From assembly GCA_963776565.1 (NCBI GenBank), contig CAVZNF010000004.1, positions 62,001-126,000 on the forward strand: a DNA stretch of 64,000 bases, read 5' to 3'. The number at the start of each line of letters is the position of its first letter. Within the stretch, counting starts at the first letter, position 1. The translations under genes were made by a program, and so were the position numbers. The notes under the pieces were generated by a model. That model did no database searches. It had not been told where the DNA came from and was given only the letters and a program-made list of their open reading frames with translations. Below, one piece after another: positions 29,089 to 37,875 of this stretch. The DNA is from GMQP-bins7 sp963776565 (GTDB lineage: Bacteria; Actinomycetota; Thermoleophilia; Gaiellales; Gaiellaceae).

Positions 29089-29409
29089 CTACGCGAGCGG
29101 CACGCGCTCCACGTGGCGACCGCGAACGGCGGCAGCCTCGAACACCACGTCCAGCCCGTCGAGCTCCGGATGGGTCGCCAGCCAACTCCCGGCTGCCGTG
29201 AACACCCGCCGCACCTTTTCCTCGTCGATCATCTCGAACGGGTGCCCGAACGCCGATCCGCTCTTCTCCTTCACCTCGACGACGACGACGCGGTCACCGC
29301 GTCGCAGAACGAGATCGAGCTCGTAGCGCCCGGCTCGCGCGTTTGCCTCGAGCAGTCGGTAGCCACGGAGCCGGTAGTGACGGAGGGCGACTCGCTCGCC
29401 GCGGTTCAC
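29089..29409 (-). CDS. UPF0102 protein YraN (endonuclease-like)
   Basis: A 106-aa protein with the family pattern GERVALRHYRLRGYRLLEAN, then RYELDLVLRRGDRVVVVEVKEK, equivalent to the predicted PD-(D/E)XK active site (E-x-D and E-V-K) of the YraN family. The GTG start overlaps the rnhB stop (29406-29409). YraN usually lies beside rnhB, as here. The activity of the family is largely predicted. Confidence 0.88.
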   Translation of the reverse strand: MNRGERVALRHYRLRGYRLLEANARAGRYELDLVLRRGDRVVVVEVKEKSGSAFGHPFEMIDEEKVRRVFTAAGSWLATHPELDGLDVVFEAAAVRGRHVERVPLA

Positions 29410-30041
29410 GCCGCCTCGTAGCAGGCGGCCTGGAAGGAGCGGCGGTGCAGCTCCGACGGCCCGAACGAGCGGACTGCCCGATTGTGCGCCGGGGTGATGT
29501 AGCCGACGTGCGAGACGAAACCGTAGTTCGGGTAGAGAGCGTCCAGACGCCGCATGACCCGGTCGCGAACGACCTTCGCAACGATCGAAGCCGCCGCGAT
29601 CGCCGCGCTCCGTGCGTCGCCGTCCACAACTGCGCGGTGCGGCGGTGCCGTCGGCCCGAGCCGGAAACCGTCGACAAGGCAAGCTTCGGCGGGCGGATGG
29701 AGGTCGGCGAGCACGGCCCGGAGGCCAGCGAGGTTCGAGCGATGAAGGCCGTTGAGGTCGATCGCCCGCACCGGCACGACCCGAACGCTGATCGCCGACG
29801 CGCATGCACCGACGGCCTCGAAGAGCGCCTCGCGCTCGGGTACCGACACCTGTTTCGAATCGTTCAACGTGGCGAGGCACCTGACCCGCGAGCCGCGGAG
29901 CGTTCCATAGTCGAAGAGGACGCCGGCGACGACGAGCGGCCCGGCGAGAGAGCCCCGACCGGCCTCATCGGCACCCGCCACGAAGCGCACGTCGAGCTTG
30001 CGATCGAACCCGAGGAGTCGCTGGCCGCTGGATCGAGCCAC
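29406..30041 (-). CDS. rnhB: Ribonuclease HII
   Basis: A 211-aa RNase HII that removes ribonucleotides from DNA and degrades RNA in RNA/DNA hybrids. The active-site Asp and Glu are in GADEAGRGSLAGPLVVAGV, the third in LVDGFRLGP and a further Asp in AAASIVAKVVRDRVM. The GTG at 30041 is 17 bases after the rplS stop. Upstream order lepB-rplS-rnhB is conserved widely. Confidence 0.94.
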   Translation of the reverse strand: MARSSGQRLLGFDRKLDVRFVAGADEAGRGSLAGPLVVAGVLFDYGTLRGSRVRCLATLNDSKQVSVPEREALFEAVGACASAISVRVVPVRAIDLNGLHRSNLAGLRAVLADLHPPAEACLVDGFRLGPTAPPHRAVVDGDARSAAIAAASIVAKVVRDRVMRRLDALYPNYGFVSHVGYITPAHNRAVRSFGPSELHRRSFQAACYEAA

Positions 30042-30058
30042 GCGGCCGAGAATAGACG

Positions 30059-30409
30059 CTAGCTCTGTCGGAGCTCGCGGACGCGCGCCTTCTTCCCCAC
30101 TCTCTTGCGCAAGTAGTAGAGCTTTGCGCGGCGCACGTCACCGATCGCGGCGACTTCGAGCTTCTCGATCTTCGGCGAGTGGAGCGGGAACGTCCGCTCG
30201 ACGCCGACGCCGAACGACTGCTTGCGCACGGTGAACGTCTCGCGGAATCCCGCGCCCTGGCGCTTGATGCAGATGCCCTCGAAGACCTGAATCCGCTGCC
30301 GGTTGCCCTCGATCACCTTGAAGTGGACGCGCAGCGTGTCACCCGCCTTGAACTGCGGCAGGTCCGTGCGCATGTTGCGCTGCTCGAGGCTCTCGATGAT
30401 CGTGTTCAT
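30059..30409 (-). CDS. rplS: 50S ribosomal protein L19
   Basis: A 116-aa L19. The ATG at 30409 gives MNTIIESLEQRNMRTDLPQF, and the family core FKAGDTLRVHFKVIEGNRQR, QVFEGICIKRQG and FTVRKQSFGVGVERTFP follows. No Shine-Dalgarno sequence precedes the start on the coding strand; the leader upstream holds a hairpin and a dispersed repeat. Confidence 0.97.
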   Translation of the reverse strand: MNTIIESLEQRNMRTDLPQFKAGDTLRVHFKVIEGNRQRIQVFEGICIKRQGAGFRETFTVRKQSFGVGVERTFPLHSPKIEKLEVAAIGDVRRAKLYYLRKRVGKKARVRELRQS

Positions 30410-30471
30410 AGGAGAGGAGGCCCGAAAGGGCCGGGGCATGGTAGCGAAATGCGCTGGACTGCCTGCGCAAG

Positions 30472-30502
30472 ACCGGAGATCCGCTACCGCGGAGTCTCCG
30501 GT
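30472..30502 (-). promoter_or_regulatory. Long hairpin in the lepB-rplS spacer
   Basis: ACCGGAGATCCGC (30472-30484) pairs with GCGGA-G-TCTCCGGT (30489-30502), a 13-bp stem with one bulged G and a four-base loop TACC. It lies 63 bases upstream of the L19 start and 70 bases downstream of the lepB stop. It could be a lepB terminator or an L19 leader structure; no T tract follows it in the transcribed direction. Confidence 0.5.
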
Positions 30503-30504
30503 CG

Positions 30505-30535
30505 CGCGAAGATCCCTAAAGGCGCCCGCTTCGCG
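30505..30535. repeat. Dispersed palindromic repeat, copy A
   Basis: A 31-base element: CGCGAAG at the left, CCCTAAAGG in the middle and CTTCGCG at the right. It matches the element at 55950-55980 in 27 of 31 positions with no gaps. The ends are inverted repeats and the middle CCT/AGG bases can pair inside them. It lies in the lepB-rplS spacer. Confidence 0.6.
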
Positions 30536-30571
30536 GTCGCATCAGCGCGCTCCGTCAACCCCGGCTTGTTC

Positions 30572-31357
30572 TCAACGAAACGAAATCCTCTGAGGCGGCC
30601 AGTAGGTCATGAAGACCTTGCCGATGATGTTCTCCCTCGGCACCGACCCCCACACGCGCGAGTCGCACGACTGCGAGCGGTTGTCGCCCATCACGAAGTA
30701 ATGCCCGGCGGGCACGCGGTACGTGTCCTCCGGTCCGATGTCACGTCGGTCGTTCTCGATGTAGGGCTCGTCGAGGCGCCTACCGTCGATATAGACGAAC
30801 GCTGCGCCCCGTCGCAGGCGGATCTGCACCCGTTCCTTTGGAAGCCCGATGATGCGTTTGACGAACGTGCCGCCCGCTCCGCACTTGGCCTTCGCGGCCG
30901 GCGGCGTCTCGAAGACGATCACGTCACCGCGATGCGGGTCCCGGAAGTGGTAGATGAACCGATTCGCGAGCACGCGGTCCGAGAAGCGCGCTTCGCAACC
31001 GGGGGCCGGCCGGGCGCAGTGGAGCGTCGCTTCCATCGAGGACGACGGAATCCGGTACGGGTTGACCACCCAGGCCTTGATCGCCAGCACGATCGCGATT
31101 GCGCCGACGATCGTGACGATCCAATCGACGGCGATGCGGGTTCGGCGTGGAAGCCGCCCGGTGACCCGATCGAGCGGGTGGTGGAAGTCATCCGGTGACT
31201 CCCTCGGCGCCGGAGGCGACGACGGCCACGAGAACGGCGGAGCAGGCGGAGGCGGCGAGTCGTACTCCCGCGGCATCTGCCACTGGTCTTCGAGACCGGT
31301 GTTGTGATCCCCCTCGGCCCCGACGGGTGGGATCTGGCGCTCTTCCGTGTCGCTCAC
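30572..31357 (-). CDS. lepB: Type I signal peptidase
   Basis: A 261-aa S26 signal peptidase, membrane-bound, cleaving signal peptides outside the cell membrane. A Pro-rich cytoplasmic N-terminus of about 65 residues precedes the anchor (WIVTIVGAIAIVLAIKAWVV). The catalytic Ser is in NPYRIPSSSME, the general-base Lys in TFVKRIIGLPKE, and the closing box is GHYFVMGDNRSQSCDSR. The ATG overlaps the trmD stop (31354-31357). Confidence 0.94.
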   Translation of the reverse strand: MSDTEERQIPPVGAEGDHNTGLEDQWQMPREYDSPPPPAPPFSWPSSPPAPRESPDDFHHPLDRVTGRLPRRTRIAVDWIVTIVGAIAIVLAIKAWVVNPYRIPSSSMEATLHCARPAPGCEARFSDRVLANRFIYHFRDPHRGDVIVFETPPAAKAKCGAGGTFVKRIIGLPKERVQIRLRRGAAFVYIDGRRLDEPYIENDRRDIGPEDTYRVPAGHYFVMGDNRSQSCDSRVWGSVPRENIIGKVFMTYWPPQRISFR

Positions 31358-32004
31358 GTAACCGCCTTGACGTGATCGCGCCGCCAGGCGTCGATGCGCC
31401 CGTGGTCACCCGAGAGCAGGATCTCGGGGACAGCCCACCCGCGGAACTCCGCGGGACGCGTGTAGTGCGGGTACTCGAGCCCGCCGTCGAGTGCGGCGGA
31501 GAAGCTCTCGATCTCACCCGAGCCCTCGCTGAGCGCGCCGGGCAGCCGCCGCGCGACGGCGTCCACGACGGCGAGAGCGGGAATCTCCCCGCCCGAGAGC
31601 ACGTACGGCCCGATGGAGATCACGTCCGTGCACAGATGGTCGAGGATGCGCTGGTCGAAGCCCTCGAAGCGCGCCGAGAGAAGCGTGAGGGCCCGCTCCT
31701 CGGCGAGCTCCTCCACGAGCTCCTGGTCGAGCTGTCGTCCCTGCGGGGAGAGCGCCACGACGCGATGGTCGGGTCGCTCGCCGTACACGGCATCGAGTGC
31801 CACAGCGACCACGTCGACGCGCAGCACCATGCCGGGGCCTCCGCCGTACGGGTCGTCGTCCACCTGGCCCGCGCTGAGCGGTGTCGTGTCGCGGTAGTTG
31901 AAGACGTTCAGCTCGAGCTCTGTGCCGAGCACCGCGGCCAGGGGGCGGCGCTCCCGGATCCACGCAAAGGCGTCTGGGACGAGCGTGAAGACATCGAGGC
32001 GCAC
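31354..32004 (-). CDS. trmD: tRNA (guanine-N1)-methyltransferase TrmD
   Basis: A 216-aa TrmD that methylates G37 of tRNAs. The SPOUT knot region shows DVISIGPYVLSGGEIPAL and VPEILLSGDHGRIDAWR; the N-terminal PYGGGPGMVLR is conserved. The start is GTG at 32004, 18 bases after the rimM stop. TrmD is usually near 230 aa; the short C-terminal end here (WRRDHVKAVT) is slightly reduced. Confidence 0.95.
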   Translation of the reverse strand: MRLDVFTLVPDAFAWIRERRPLAAVLGTELELNVFNYRDTTPLSAGQVDDDPYGGGPGMVLRVDVVAVALDAVYGERPDHRVVALSPQGRQLDQELVEELAEERALTLLSARFEGFDQRILDHLCTDVISIGPYVLSGGEIPALAVVDAVARRLPGALSEGSGEIESFSAALDGGLEYPHYTRPAEFRGWAVPEILLSGDHGRIDAWRRDHVKAVT

Positions 32005-32022
32005 GACGCGGAACCGTAGCCG

Positions 32023-32499
32023 TCAGTCTATGAAGCCGGGATTGAGATGGACGCGGCGTCCGTCGAGGTCGACGTCGCGTACACACTCCTCGACGAGCGG
32101 CAACAAGACGCCGGTGTCAAGCTCGAGCACGTCGTTCGCGGGGCCGGGAAGGACGTCGCGGACCACTCCTACGGATGCACCGCCCTCGTCCAACACGTCC
32201 AAACCCACGAGGTCGGCGACGTAGTACATGTCGGCGGGAAGCTCCGGTAGGACGTCCCGCCGCACCGCCAGCTCAGCTCCGCGGGCAACGGCTCGGTCGA
32301 GCTTGATCGCGTAGCGACGACCGCCGACCTGCCGCATGACCACGACTCGAGCCGGCTCGCCGTCGACGAGCAGCTCGGCGCCCACTTCGAACCACGCGGG
32401 ATCCTCGCTCGCCTGGTCGACGACGAATGCGCCGTCGACTCCGTGCGGGCGACCGACGCGACCGATCGGAACGAGCTCGTGCTCGGGCTCAGTCGGCAA
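32023..32499 (-). CDS. rimM: Ribosome maturation factor RimM
   Basis: A 158-aa RimM that assists 30S head assembly with S19. The N-terminal domain starts IGRVGRPHGVDGAF; the PRC-barrel domain contains DMYYVADLVGLDVLDEGG and LLPLVEECV with the usual DLDGRRV end. Start is TTG at 32499, overlapping the KH gene stop by 11 bases. Confidence 0.93.
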   Translation of the reverse strand: MPTEPEHELVPIGRVGRPHGVDGAFVVDQASEDPAWFEVGAELLVDGEPARVVVMRQVGGRRYAIKLDRAVARGAELAVRRDVLPELPADMYYVADLVGLDVLDEGGASVGVVRDVLPGPANDVLELDTGVLLPLVEECVRDVDLDGRRVHLNPGFID

Positions 32500-32728
32500 T
32501 CTCGAGCACGTAGCGCTCGTCTGCCCGAGCGCCGCCCGCGCGGACGACGCTGCGCAGCGCGCGTGCGATTCGCCCCTGCTTCCCGATCACCTTGCCGACG
32601 TCGTCCGGAGCCACGTGGAGGTGGAACACGATCGCGTCCTCGCGCTCCTCGGTCTCCACGCGCACCGCGTCCGGCTCGTCGACAAGCCGTCGCGCGAGCC
32701 ACTCCAGAAGCTCGGCCACCTTCGTCAA
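32489..32728 (-). CDS. khpA: KH-domain RNA-binding protein (YlqC/KhpA type)
   Basis: A 79-aa single KH domain. It has the fold pattern LLEWLARRLVDEPDAV and the RNA-binding loop VIGKQGRIARALRSVV (GKxGR). KhpA-type proteins bind RNA with KhpB and affect ribosome or cell-wall gene expression. The TTG start overlaps the rpsP stop (32725-32728); a GTG nine bases later is possible. Confidence 0.92.
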   Translation of the reverse strand: MTKVAELLEWLARRLVDEPDAVRVETEEREDAIVFHLHVAPDDVGKVIGKQGRIARALRSVVRAGGARADERYVLEIAD

Positions 32729-32970
32729 CCGGAGAAGCCGGCAGCCCTGATGAGCCGAGACACCGGCTCGGTGGGCTGTGCGCCTTTGGCCATCCAGTCC
32801 TTGATCTTGGCCTCGTCGAGGTCGATCGTGGACGGATCCGTCTGCGGGTTGTAGCGACCGACGATCTCGATGAAGCGACCGTCTCGCGGAGACCGCGAGT
32901 CGGCCACGACGACGCGGTAGATCGGGTTCTTCTTCGAGCCGACCCGCGTCAATCTGATCTTCACTGCCAT
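32725..32970 (-). CDS. rpsP: 30S ribosomal protein S16
   Basis: An 81-aa S16: MAVKIRLTRVGSKKNPIYRV, then VVADSRSPRDGRFIEIVGRYNP with LDEAKIKDWMAKGAQPTEPV. The motif set is complete. It is the start of the S16-KH-RimM-TrmD cluster, 38 bases after the ffh stop. Confidence 0.97.
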   Translation of the reverse strand: MAVKIRLTRVGSKKNPIYRVVVADSRSPRDGRFIEIVGRYNPQTDPSTIDLDEAKIKDWMAKGAQPTEPVSRLIRAAGFSG

Positions 32971-33008
32971 GTGCTGTCTGTGCCTTTCTCGTTGATGAAG
33001 AGGGAAGG

Positions 33009-34334
33009 CTAGCGCCTCGGGCCGCCCACCCCGGGCGGCAGGGTCGGCATCTTGCCTTTCCCCATCTGCTTCATCATCTTCGCCATCTGCTTGCGCGCAG
33101 CCATGAGCTTGTTCACCTCGTCGATCGAGGTCCCGCTCCCGGCTGCGATACGCCTACGCCGCTGAACCGAGATCACGTGCGGCATGCGGCGCTCGTGCGG
33201 CGTCATCGAGAGCACGATCGCCTCGACCCTGGCGAGCTGGCGCTCGTCGAGATCGAGCCCCTGCAGCTGCTTCCCCATCCCGGGGATGAGCTTCATGACT
33301 CCCTGCAGCGGCCCCATCTTGCGGATCATCCGGTAGCTCGCGAGGAAGTCGTCGAAGGTGAACTCCCCCGCGCGGATGCGCTTCTCCATCTCGGCCTGGT
33401 CATCGATCTCGACTGCCGCCTCCGCCTTCTCGATGAGCGTCATCACGTCGCCCATACCGAGGATGCGCGAGGCCATGCGGTCGGGATGGAAGTACTCGAG
33501 CTGATCGAGCTTCTCGCCGACCGAGACGAGCTTCACGGGTCGCCCGGTAACCGCCCGCACCGACAGCGCTGCTCCACCGCGTGCGTCTCCGTCGAGCTTC
33601 GTGAGGATCACGCCGTCGAACGCGACGCGCTCCTGGAACGCGAGCGCGACGTTCACCGCCTCCTGTCCGGTCATCGCGTCGAGGACGAGGAGCACGTTCG
33701 TCGGCTTCGTCTCGGCGGCGACGCGCTCGAGCTCGTTCATGAGCTCCTCGTCGACGTGCAGACGGCCCGCGGTGTCGAGGATCACGACGTCGAGCGCTTC
33801 CTTGCGAGCGGCCTCGACGCCGAGCCGCGCGGCGCCAACCGGATCGGCGCGATCGAGCGCGAATACGGGGAGCTGGATCTGCTTGCCGAGCTGCTCGAGC
33901 TGGTCCACGGCAGCCGGACGCTGGAGATCGCAGGCGACGAGCGCGGGATGCTTCCCGTCGCGGCGGAGCATCAGGCCGAGCTTCGCCGCCGCCGTCGTCT
34001 TACCCGAGCCCTGCAGGCCTGCGAGAAGGATCACGGTGGGAGGACGGCCGAAAGCGAGCCGTGAGTCCCCGGAGCCCATGAGAGCCGTCAGCTCCTCGTG
34101 CACGATCTTGACGACCTGCTGGCCAGGCGTGAGGCTCTTCAGGACGTCCTGACCGAGCGCGCGCTCCTTGACGGCCGCGGTGAAGTCACGCGCGACCTCG
34201 AGATTGACGTCGGCCTCGAGCAGCGCGAGACGGATCTCGCGCATCGCTTTCGAGATCGCCTCTTCGTCGAGACGGCCGCTACGCCCGAGCCCGCCGAGCG
34301 TCGCCTGCAGCTTGTCGGAGAGCGTGTCGAACAC
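33009..34334 (-). CDS. ffh: Signal recognition particle protein Ffh
   Basis: A 441-aa SRP54 GTPase that binds signal sequences with 4.5S RNA. GTPase motifs: GLQGSGKTTAAAKLG, DLQRPAA, DTAGRLHVDEEL and TKLDGDARGGAALS. The M domain is Met-rich (MRKMGPLQGVMKLIPGMGKQL, then KMMKQMGKGKM) and holds the RNA-binding helix RRRRIAAGSGTSI. FtsY, its receptor, lies just upstream in the same direction with an inserted rightward unit between. The SRP RNA gene was not found in the window. Confidence 0.96.
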   Translation of the reverse strand: MFDTLSDKLQATLGGLGRSGRLDEEAISKAMREIRLALLEADVNLEVARDFTAAVKERALGQDVLKSLTPGQQVVKIVHEELTALMGSGDSRLAFGRPPTVILLAGLQGSGKTTAAAKLGLMLRRDGKHPALVACDLQRPAAVDQLEQLGKQIQLPVFALDRADPVGAARLGVEAARKEALDVVILDTAGRLHVDEELMNELERVAAETKPTNVLLVLDAMTGQEAVNVALAFQERVAFDGVILTKLDGDARGGAALSVRAVTGRPVKLVSVGEKLDQLEYFHPDRMASRILGMGDVMTLIEKAEAAVEIDDQAEMEKRIRAGEFTFDDFLASYRMIRKMGPLQGVMKLIPGMGKQLQGLDLDERQLARVEAIVLSMTPHERRMPHVISVQRRRRIAAGSGTSIDEVNKLMAARKQMAKMMKQMGKGKMPTLPPGVGGPRR

Positions 34335-34380
34335 GGCCGGACAGTGTACGTCGAGCCATTCGCCCTCCTAGACTCGGCTC

Positions 34381-37087
34381 GTGAACACCCAGGACAGCGC
34401 GCCGCGTCCGTTGCCGTCAGGGACGGTGACCCTGCTCTTCGCCGATGTCGAAGGCTCGACGCGTCTTCTGTATCTACTCGGGGAGCGATTCGGGCCGGCG
34501 CGTGCACGCATGCGCGAGCTCGTACGCAAGGCGGCGCGTGCCCACGATGGAGCCGAGGTCGACTGGGCGGGCGACGGGGTCTTTCTTGCGTTCCCGCGGG
34601 CGCGTGACGCGGTCGCTGCCGCAGCCGAGATGCAGCGTTCGCTCGCAGCCGAGCCGTGGCCCGACGAGGCGCCTCACCGGCTTCGAATCGGGATCCATAC
34701 GGGTGAGCCCGAGCTCGGAGAAGAGGGTTACGTCGGGGCGGATGTCGTCATCGCCTCGCGGATCTGCTCGACAGCTCACGGAGAGCAGGTGGTCGTGTCG
34801 CGCGCAGTGCGAGACGTTGCGGGCGAGAAACCCTTTCCGGGAGCGTCGTTTCGCTCATTGGGTCGGCATCGTCTGAGAGACGTCCCGACCGCCGCGGAGC
34901 TCTTTCAGCTGGTCGCACCTGACCTGCGGGACGATTTTCCGCCGCTCAACACGCTCTCGGCCTCCACGCTGCCCGCGCTCCACCATCGCCTGATCGGGCG
35001 AGCGGACGCGCTCGCGCAGGTCGAAGAGCTGCTCTCGGGCGCGGCTCGAGTCGTCACGATCACAGGGCCCGGCGGCGCAGGGAAGAGCCGCCTGGCGCTC
35101 GAGGTGGCGGCAGGCGCAGCGACGGAGCGCCCAGTCCACCTCGTCGGTCTGGCCCCGATCTCGGACGCAGACCTCGTGCCGAGCGCCATAGCCCGCGCGC
35201 TCGGCGTCCGAGAGTCGGGCGAGCCGCTCCTCGACGCCATCGGGGACAGGCTCAACGGAACCGGGGCGCTCCTCTATCTCGACAACCTCGAGCATCTCGC
35301 GCCCGCGGCCGTTCACGTCGCGTCGCTGCTCGACCGCGCCCCAGACTTGCAGATTCTGGCCACGAGCCGGATGCCGCTCAGGCTTTCGAGCGAACGGGTG
35401 CTTCCTCTCGGACCGCTCACGCTCGAGGACGCGACGACACTGTTCGGCGAGCTCGCCGCGGCGCGCGGCGTCGTACTCCAGGCCGACGCCCTCGATTCGG
35501 TCCACGAGATCTGCCGCCGGCTCGACGGACTCCCCCTCGCGATCGAGCTCGTCGCGTCCCGGCTCGTCGTCTTGCCGCCCGCGGAGATCGTGCGTGCGCT
35601 CGAGGAAGGGCTTGCGCTCAAGATGGAGGGCCCGATCGATCTGCCGGAGCGCCAGCGCACGCTGCGCGCCGCGATTGACTGGAGCTACCAGCGCCTGACC
35701 GACGAGCAGCGGGACTTGCACGGCGCGCTGGCCGTCTTCGGCGAGAGCGCCACTCTCGCCGATGCGCGCGCGGTCGCCCGCGGAGGTGACAGCTTTCTCC
35801 CGGACCTGGAGGCCCTCGTCGGCTGGAGCTTGGTTCGAAGCGAGGCAAACGACGGCGATGTCCGCCTCTCGATGTTGGAGACGGTCCGGGAGTACGCACT
35901 CGATCGCCTGCGAGCGGACGATCTGCTCGATCCCGTGCGCGGGCGTCACGCCCAGCACTTTCTCGGCCTGGCACTCGAAGCCGAGACGGAGCTCTCCGGG
36001 CCGGATCAAGACGACTGGATGAATCGTCTCGAGCGTGAGTACGACAACTTGACGACGACGCTCGACTGGCTCCTGTCGTCCGGGCGCGTGGCCGATGCGC
36101 TCAGCGCTTTGAGCGCGCTCGAACGGTTCTGGCGCGCCCACGCGCACGTGAGCGAAGCACGTCGACTGGCTCGCGCTCGGCCTCGACCTTGCCAAGGAGG
36201 CTCCTACGAGGATTCGAGCCGACGCTCTGTGGACTGCAGCTCGCCAAGCGGCAGGTCAGAGCGACTGGGACGCTGCCGTGCCGATGCTCGAAGAGGCCCT
36301 AGTGCTGTTCCGCGAAGAAAAGAGGCAACGAGAAGAAGTCTTCGCACTCTCCGAGCTCGGCTACATCGCGCTTCGCCGGAACGATCCCGAACGTGCAGAG
36401 CGGCTCTGCGCCGAGGCGCTATTGCTCGCTCGCCCGCTCGGGGACGACCGCGCGCTTTCCGCAGTGCTCAGCATCCTCTCGGACGTCGCCCGGACGCGCG
36501 GCGAGCACGACCAAGCCCTGTCGTACGCAGAAGAAGCTCTCGAGCGACGCCGCGCCCTCGGCGACCCGATGACGATTCTCGATTCGACCTACCACGTCGG
36601 AGTTGCCGCGTTCGCCGCTGGCGACATCGATCGCTCCGAGGAGGCGTTCGAAGCTGCCCTCGAGCGTGCCGCCGCCTCGGGCGATGCTCTGTATACAGCC
36701 GCGGCCCTGTGCATGCTCGGGACGACGGGCCTTCTGAAAGGCGACCTCTCTCTCGTCGAGAAGCGGCTGAGCGAGAGTCTCGCGATCTACGTCGGTCTCG
36801 ACGACGACAGAAGCCGGGCCGAGTGCCTGTGTGCGCTCGGCGGATACGCGGCCGCGATAGGCCATCCCGAGGAAGCAGCCCGAATCTGGGGTGCGGCCGA
36901 CGCCGCCCGGGAGCCTCGGCCGCTCGAGTACGCCGAGCCGGCGATTGAAGCGCGGTTCGCGCCGATGCTCATCGAGTCGCTGGGGGCGGAGCGCTTCGCA
37001 GAGCTCCGTGCCGACGGTCGACGCACTGGATACGAGAGAGTCCTCGCCGACGTGCGCGATGTTGTTGCCTCGACAGGAGCGGAGTAG
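34381..37087 (+). CDS. Class III cyclase-like/STAND ATPase/TPR regulator (one frame break)
   Basis: A regulator of about 901 aa. A class III cyclase homology domain (about residues 10-175) starts LLFADVEGSTRLL. Asp22 and Asp65 (DWAGDG) are kept, but the purine-specifying Lys is Asp61 and the transition-state Asn is Val123 (VVIASR), so catalysis is doubtful. A STAND-type ATPase follows with GPGGAGKS (229-236), ILATSRMPLRL and LDGLPLAIELVASRL. Alpha-helical TPR-like repeats fill the rest. The frame breaks near 36165: one base removed joins SEARR to WLALGLDLAKEAPTRIRADA. The GTG start is divergent from ffh. Confidence 0.85.
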
Positions 37088-37116
37088 GCTGGCGAAACTG
37101 CGACGAAGGGAGATCC

Positions 37117-37377
37117 GTGAGTACTCCTGAAAGATTCCAGCGAGGTCACCCGCTGCCGTCGTTCGAGGGTGAAGCGTCGGCCGACGCCGAAAGGGAGCTG
37201 TCCGGCGAAGACCATGCCGTCTCCATCGCGCTCGCCGAGGCCGCCAACGCAGCGGCGGACTACGCCCGCGACCACGGTCTCGACACCATGACGTACGAGG
37301 TGACGTCGATCCGCGTGGTCGTCTCGCCGAACCCAGGGCCGAAGACCTACCGGGTGCTCATCACACCGGGCGGCTGA
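37117..37377 (+). CDS. Small conserved-looking protein of unknown function
   Basis: An 86-aa protein downstream of the cyclase-like regulator by 29 bases, probably co-transcribed. A GTG start has AAGGGAGA upstream. The N-terminal half is acidic (FEGEASADAERELSGEDH); the middle is Ala-rich helix; the C-terminal end, MTYEVTSIRVVVSPNPGPKTYRVLI, suggests a beta hairpin. I do not recognise the family. A strong terminator follows. Confidence 0.7.
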   Translation: MSTPERFQRGHPLPSFEGEASADAERELSGEDHAVSIALAEAANAAADYARDHGLDTMTYEVTSIRVVVSPNPGPKTYRVLITPGG

Positions 37378-37392
37378 GCCGCGGCAAGTGTC

Positions 37393-37420
37393 GGAGGCGC
37401 GCCCGTCGGGGCGCGCCTCC
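37393..37420. terminator. Bidirectional terminator between convergent genes
   Basis: GGAGGCGCGCCC (37393-37404) and GGGCGCGCCTCC (37409-37420) are perfect 12-bp arms around the loop GTCG. It lies 15 bases past the stop of the rightward 86-aa gene and 9 bases past the stop of the leftward ABM-like gene. Position and symmetry fit a terminator for both. Confidence 0.8.
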
Positions 37421-37429
37421 AACGGCGAG

Positions 37430-37774
37430 TCAGCCGGACCAGCTCGCGACCGCAGCCGGAAGGGAGACGGCGCCGATCCGATCGATCATGTCCGCATCGG
37501 CGGCGTAGAGGTTGTGCAGCTGAACGATCCTGATCTCGGGCTCTCCACCGATCCCGAGTTCGCTCACGACAGGCAGCAGTCGCTGCTCGAGATAGCCGTT
37601 GAAGGCCTGCTCGGTCTGCCAGATGTCATACACCTCGACACCCTCGTCGGTGACAGTCGCCATGTGCAGCACCCCGCCGGCAGGCGGGTTCGCATCGAGG
37701 CCGAGCCTCGCCATGACGGCGTCGTACTGGTCGGATGTGAGACCCGGCCAGTGCATGGTCATCGCGACAGCCAT
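37430..37774 (-). CDS. Small ABM-like dimeric barrel protein
   Basis: A 114-aa protein: MAVAMTMHWPGLTSDQYDAV, then LHMATVTDEGVEVYDIWQTEQAFNGYL. This resembles small dimeric alpha-beta barrel (antibiotic biosynthesis monooxygenase-like) proteins common in actinobacteria, which are mostly of unknown function. The ATG at 37774 has GGAGGA seven bases upstream. It follows ftsY in the same direction after about 100 bases that contain a possible ftsY terminator (CTCGT-GCA-ACGAG, about 37837-37849). Confidence 0.65.
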   Translation of the reverse strand: MAVAMTMHWPGLTSDQYDAVMARLGLDANPPAGGVLHMATVTDEGVEVYDIWQTEQAFNGYLEQRLLPVVSELGIGGEPEIRIVQLHNLYAADADMIDRIGAVSLPAAVASWSG

Positions 37775-37875
37775 TCCCAGTCCTCCTTCCCTGCGTCGCT
37801 CCAGGGTTCGGTGGTCACAGCGTACGCGGGTGCTCGGCCTCGTGCAACGAGCCATAGCCCTCGATCGAGTGATCT

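Noticed and set aside
27936..29409. Restriction-modification system formed by the methyltransferase and YraN
   Set aside because: YraN is a conserved companion of rnhB in many genomes and is not a known restriction enzyme.
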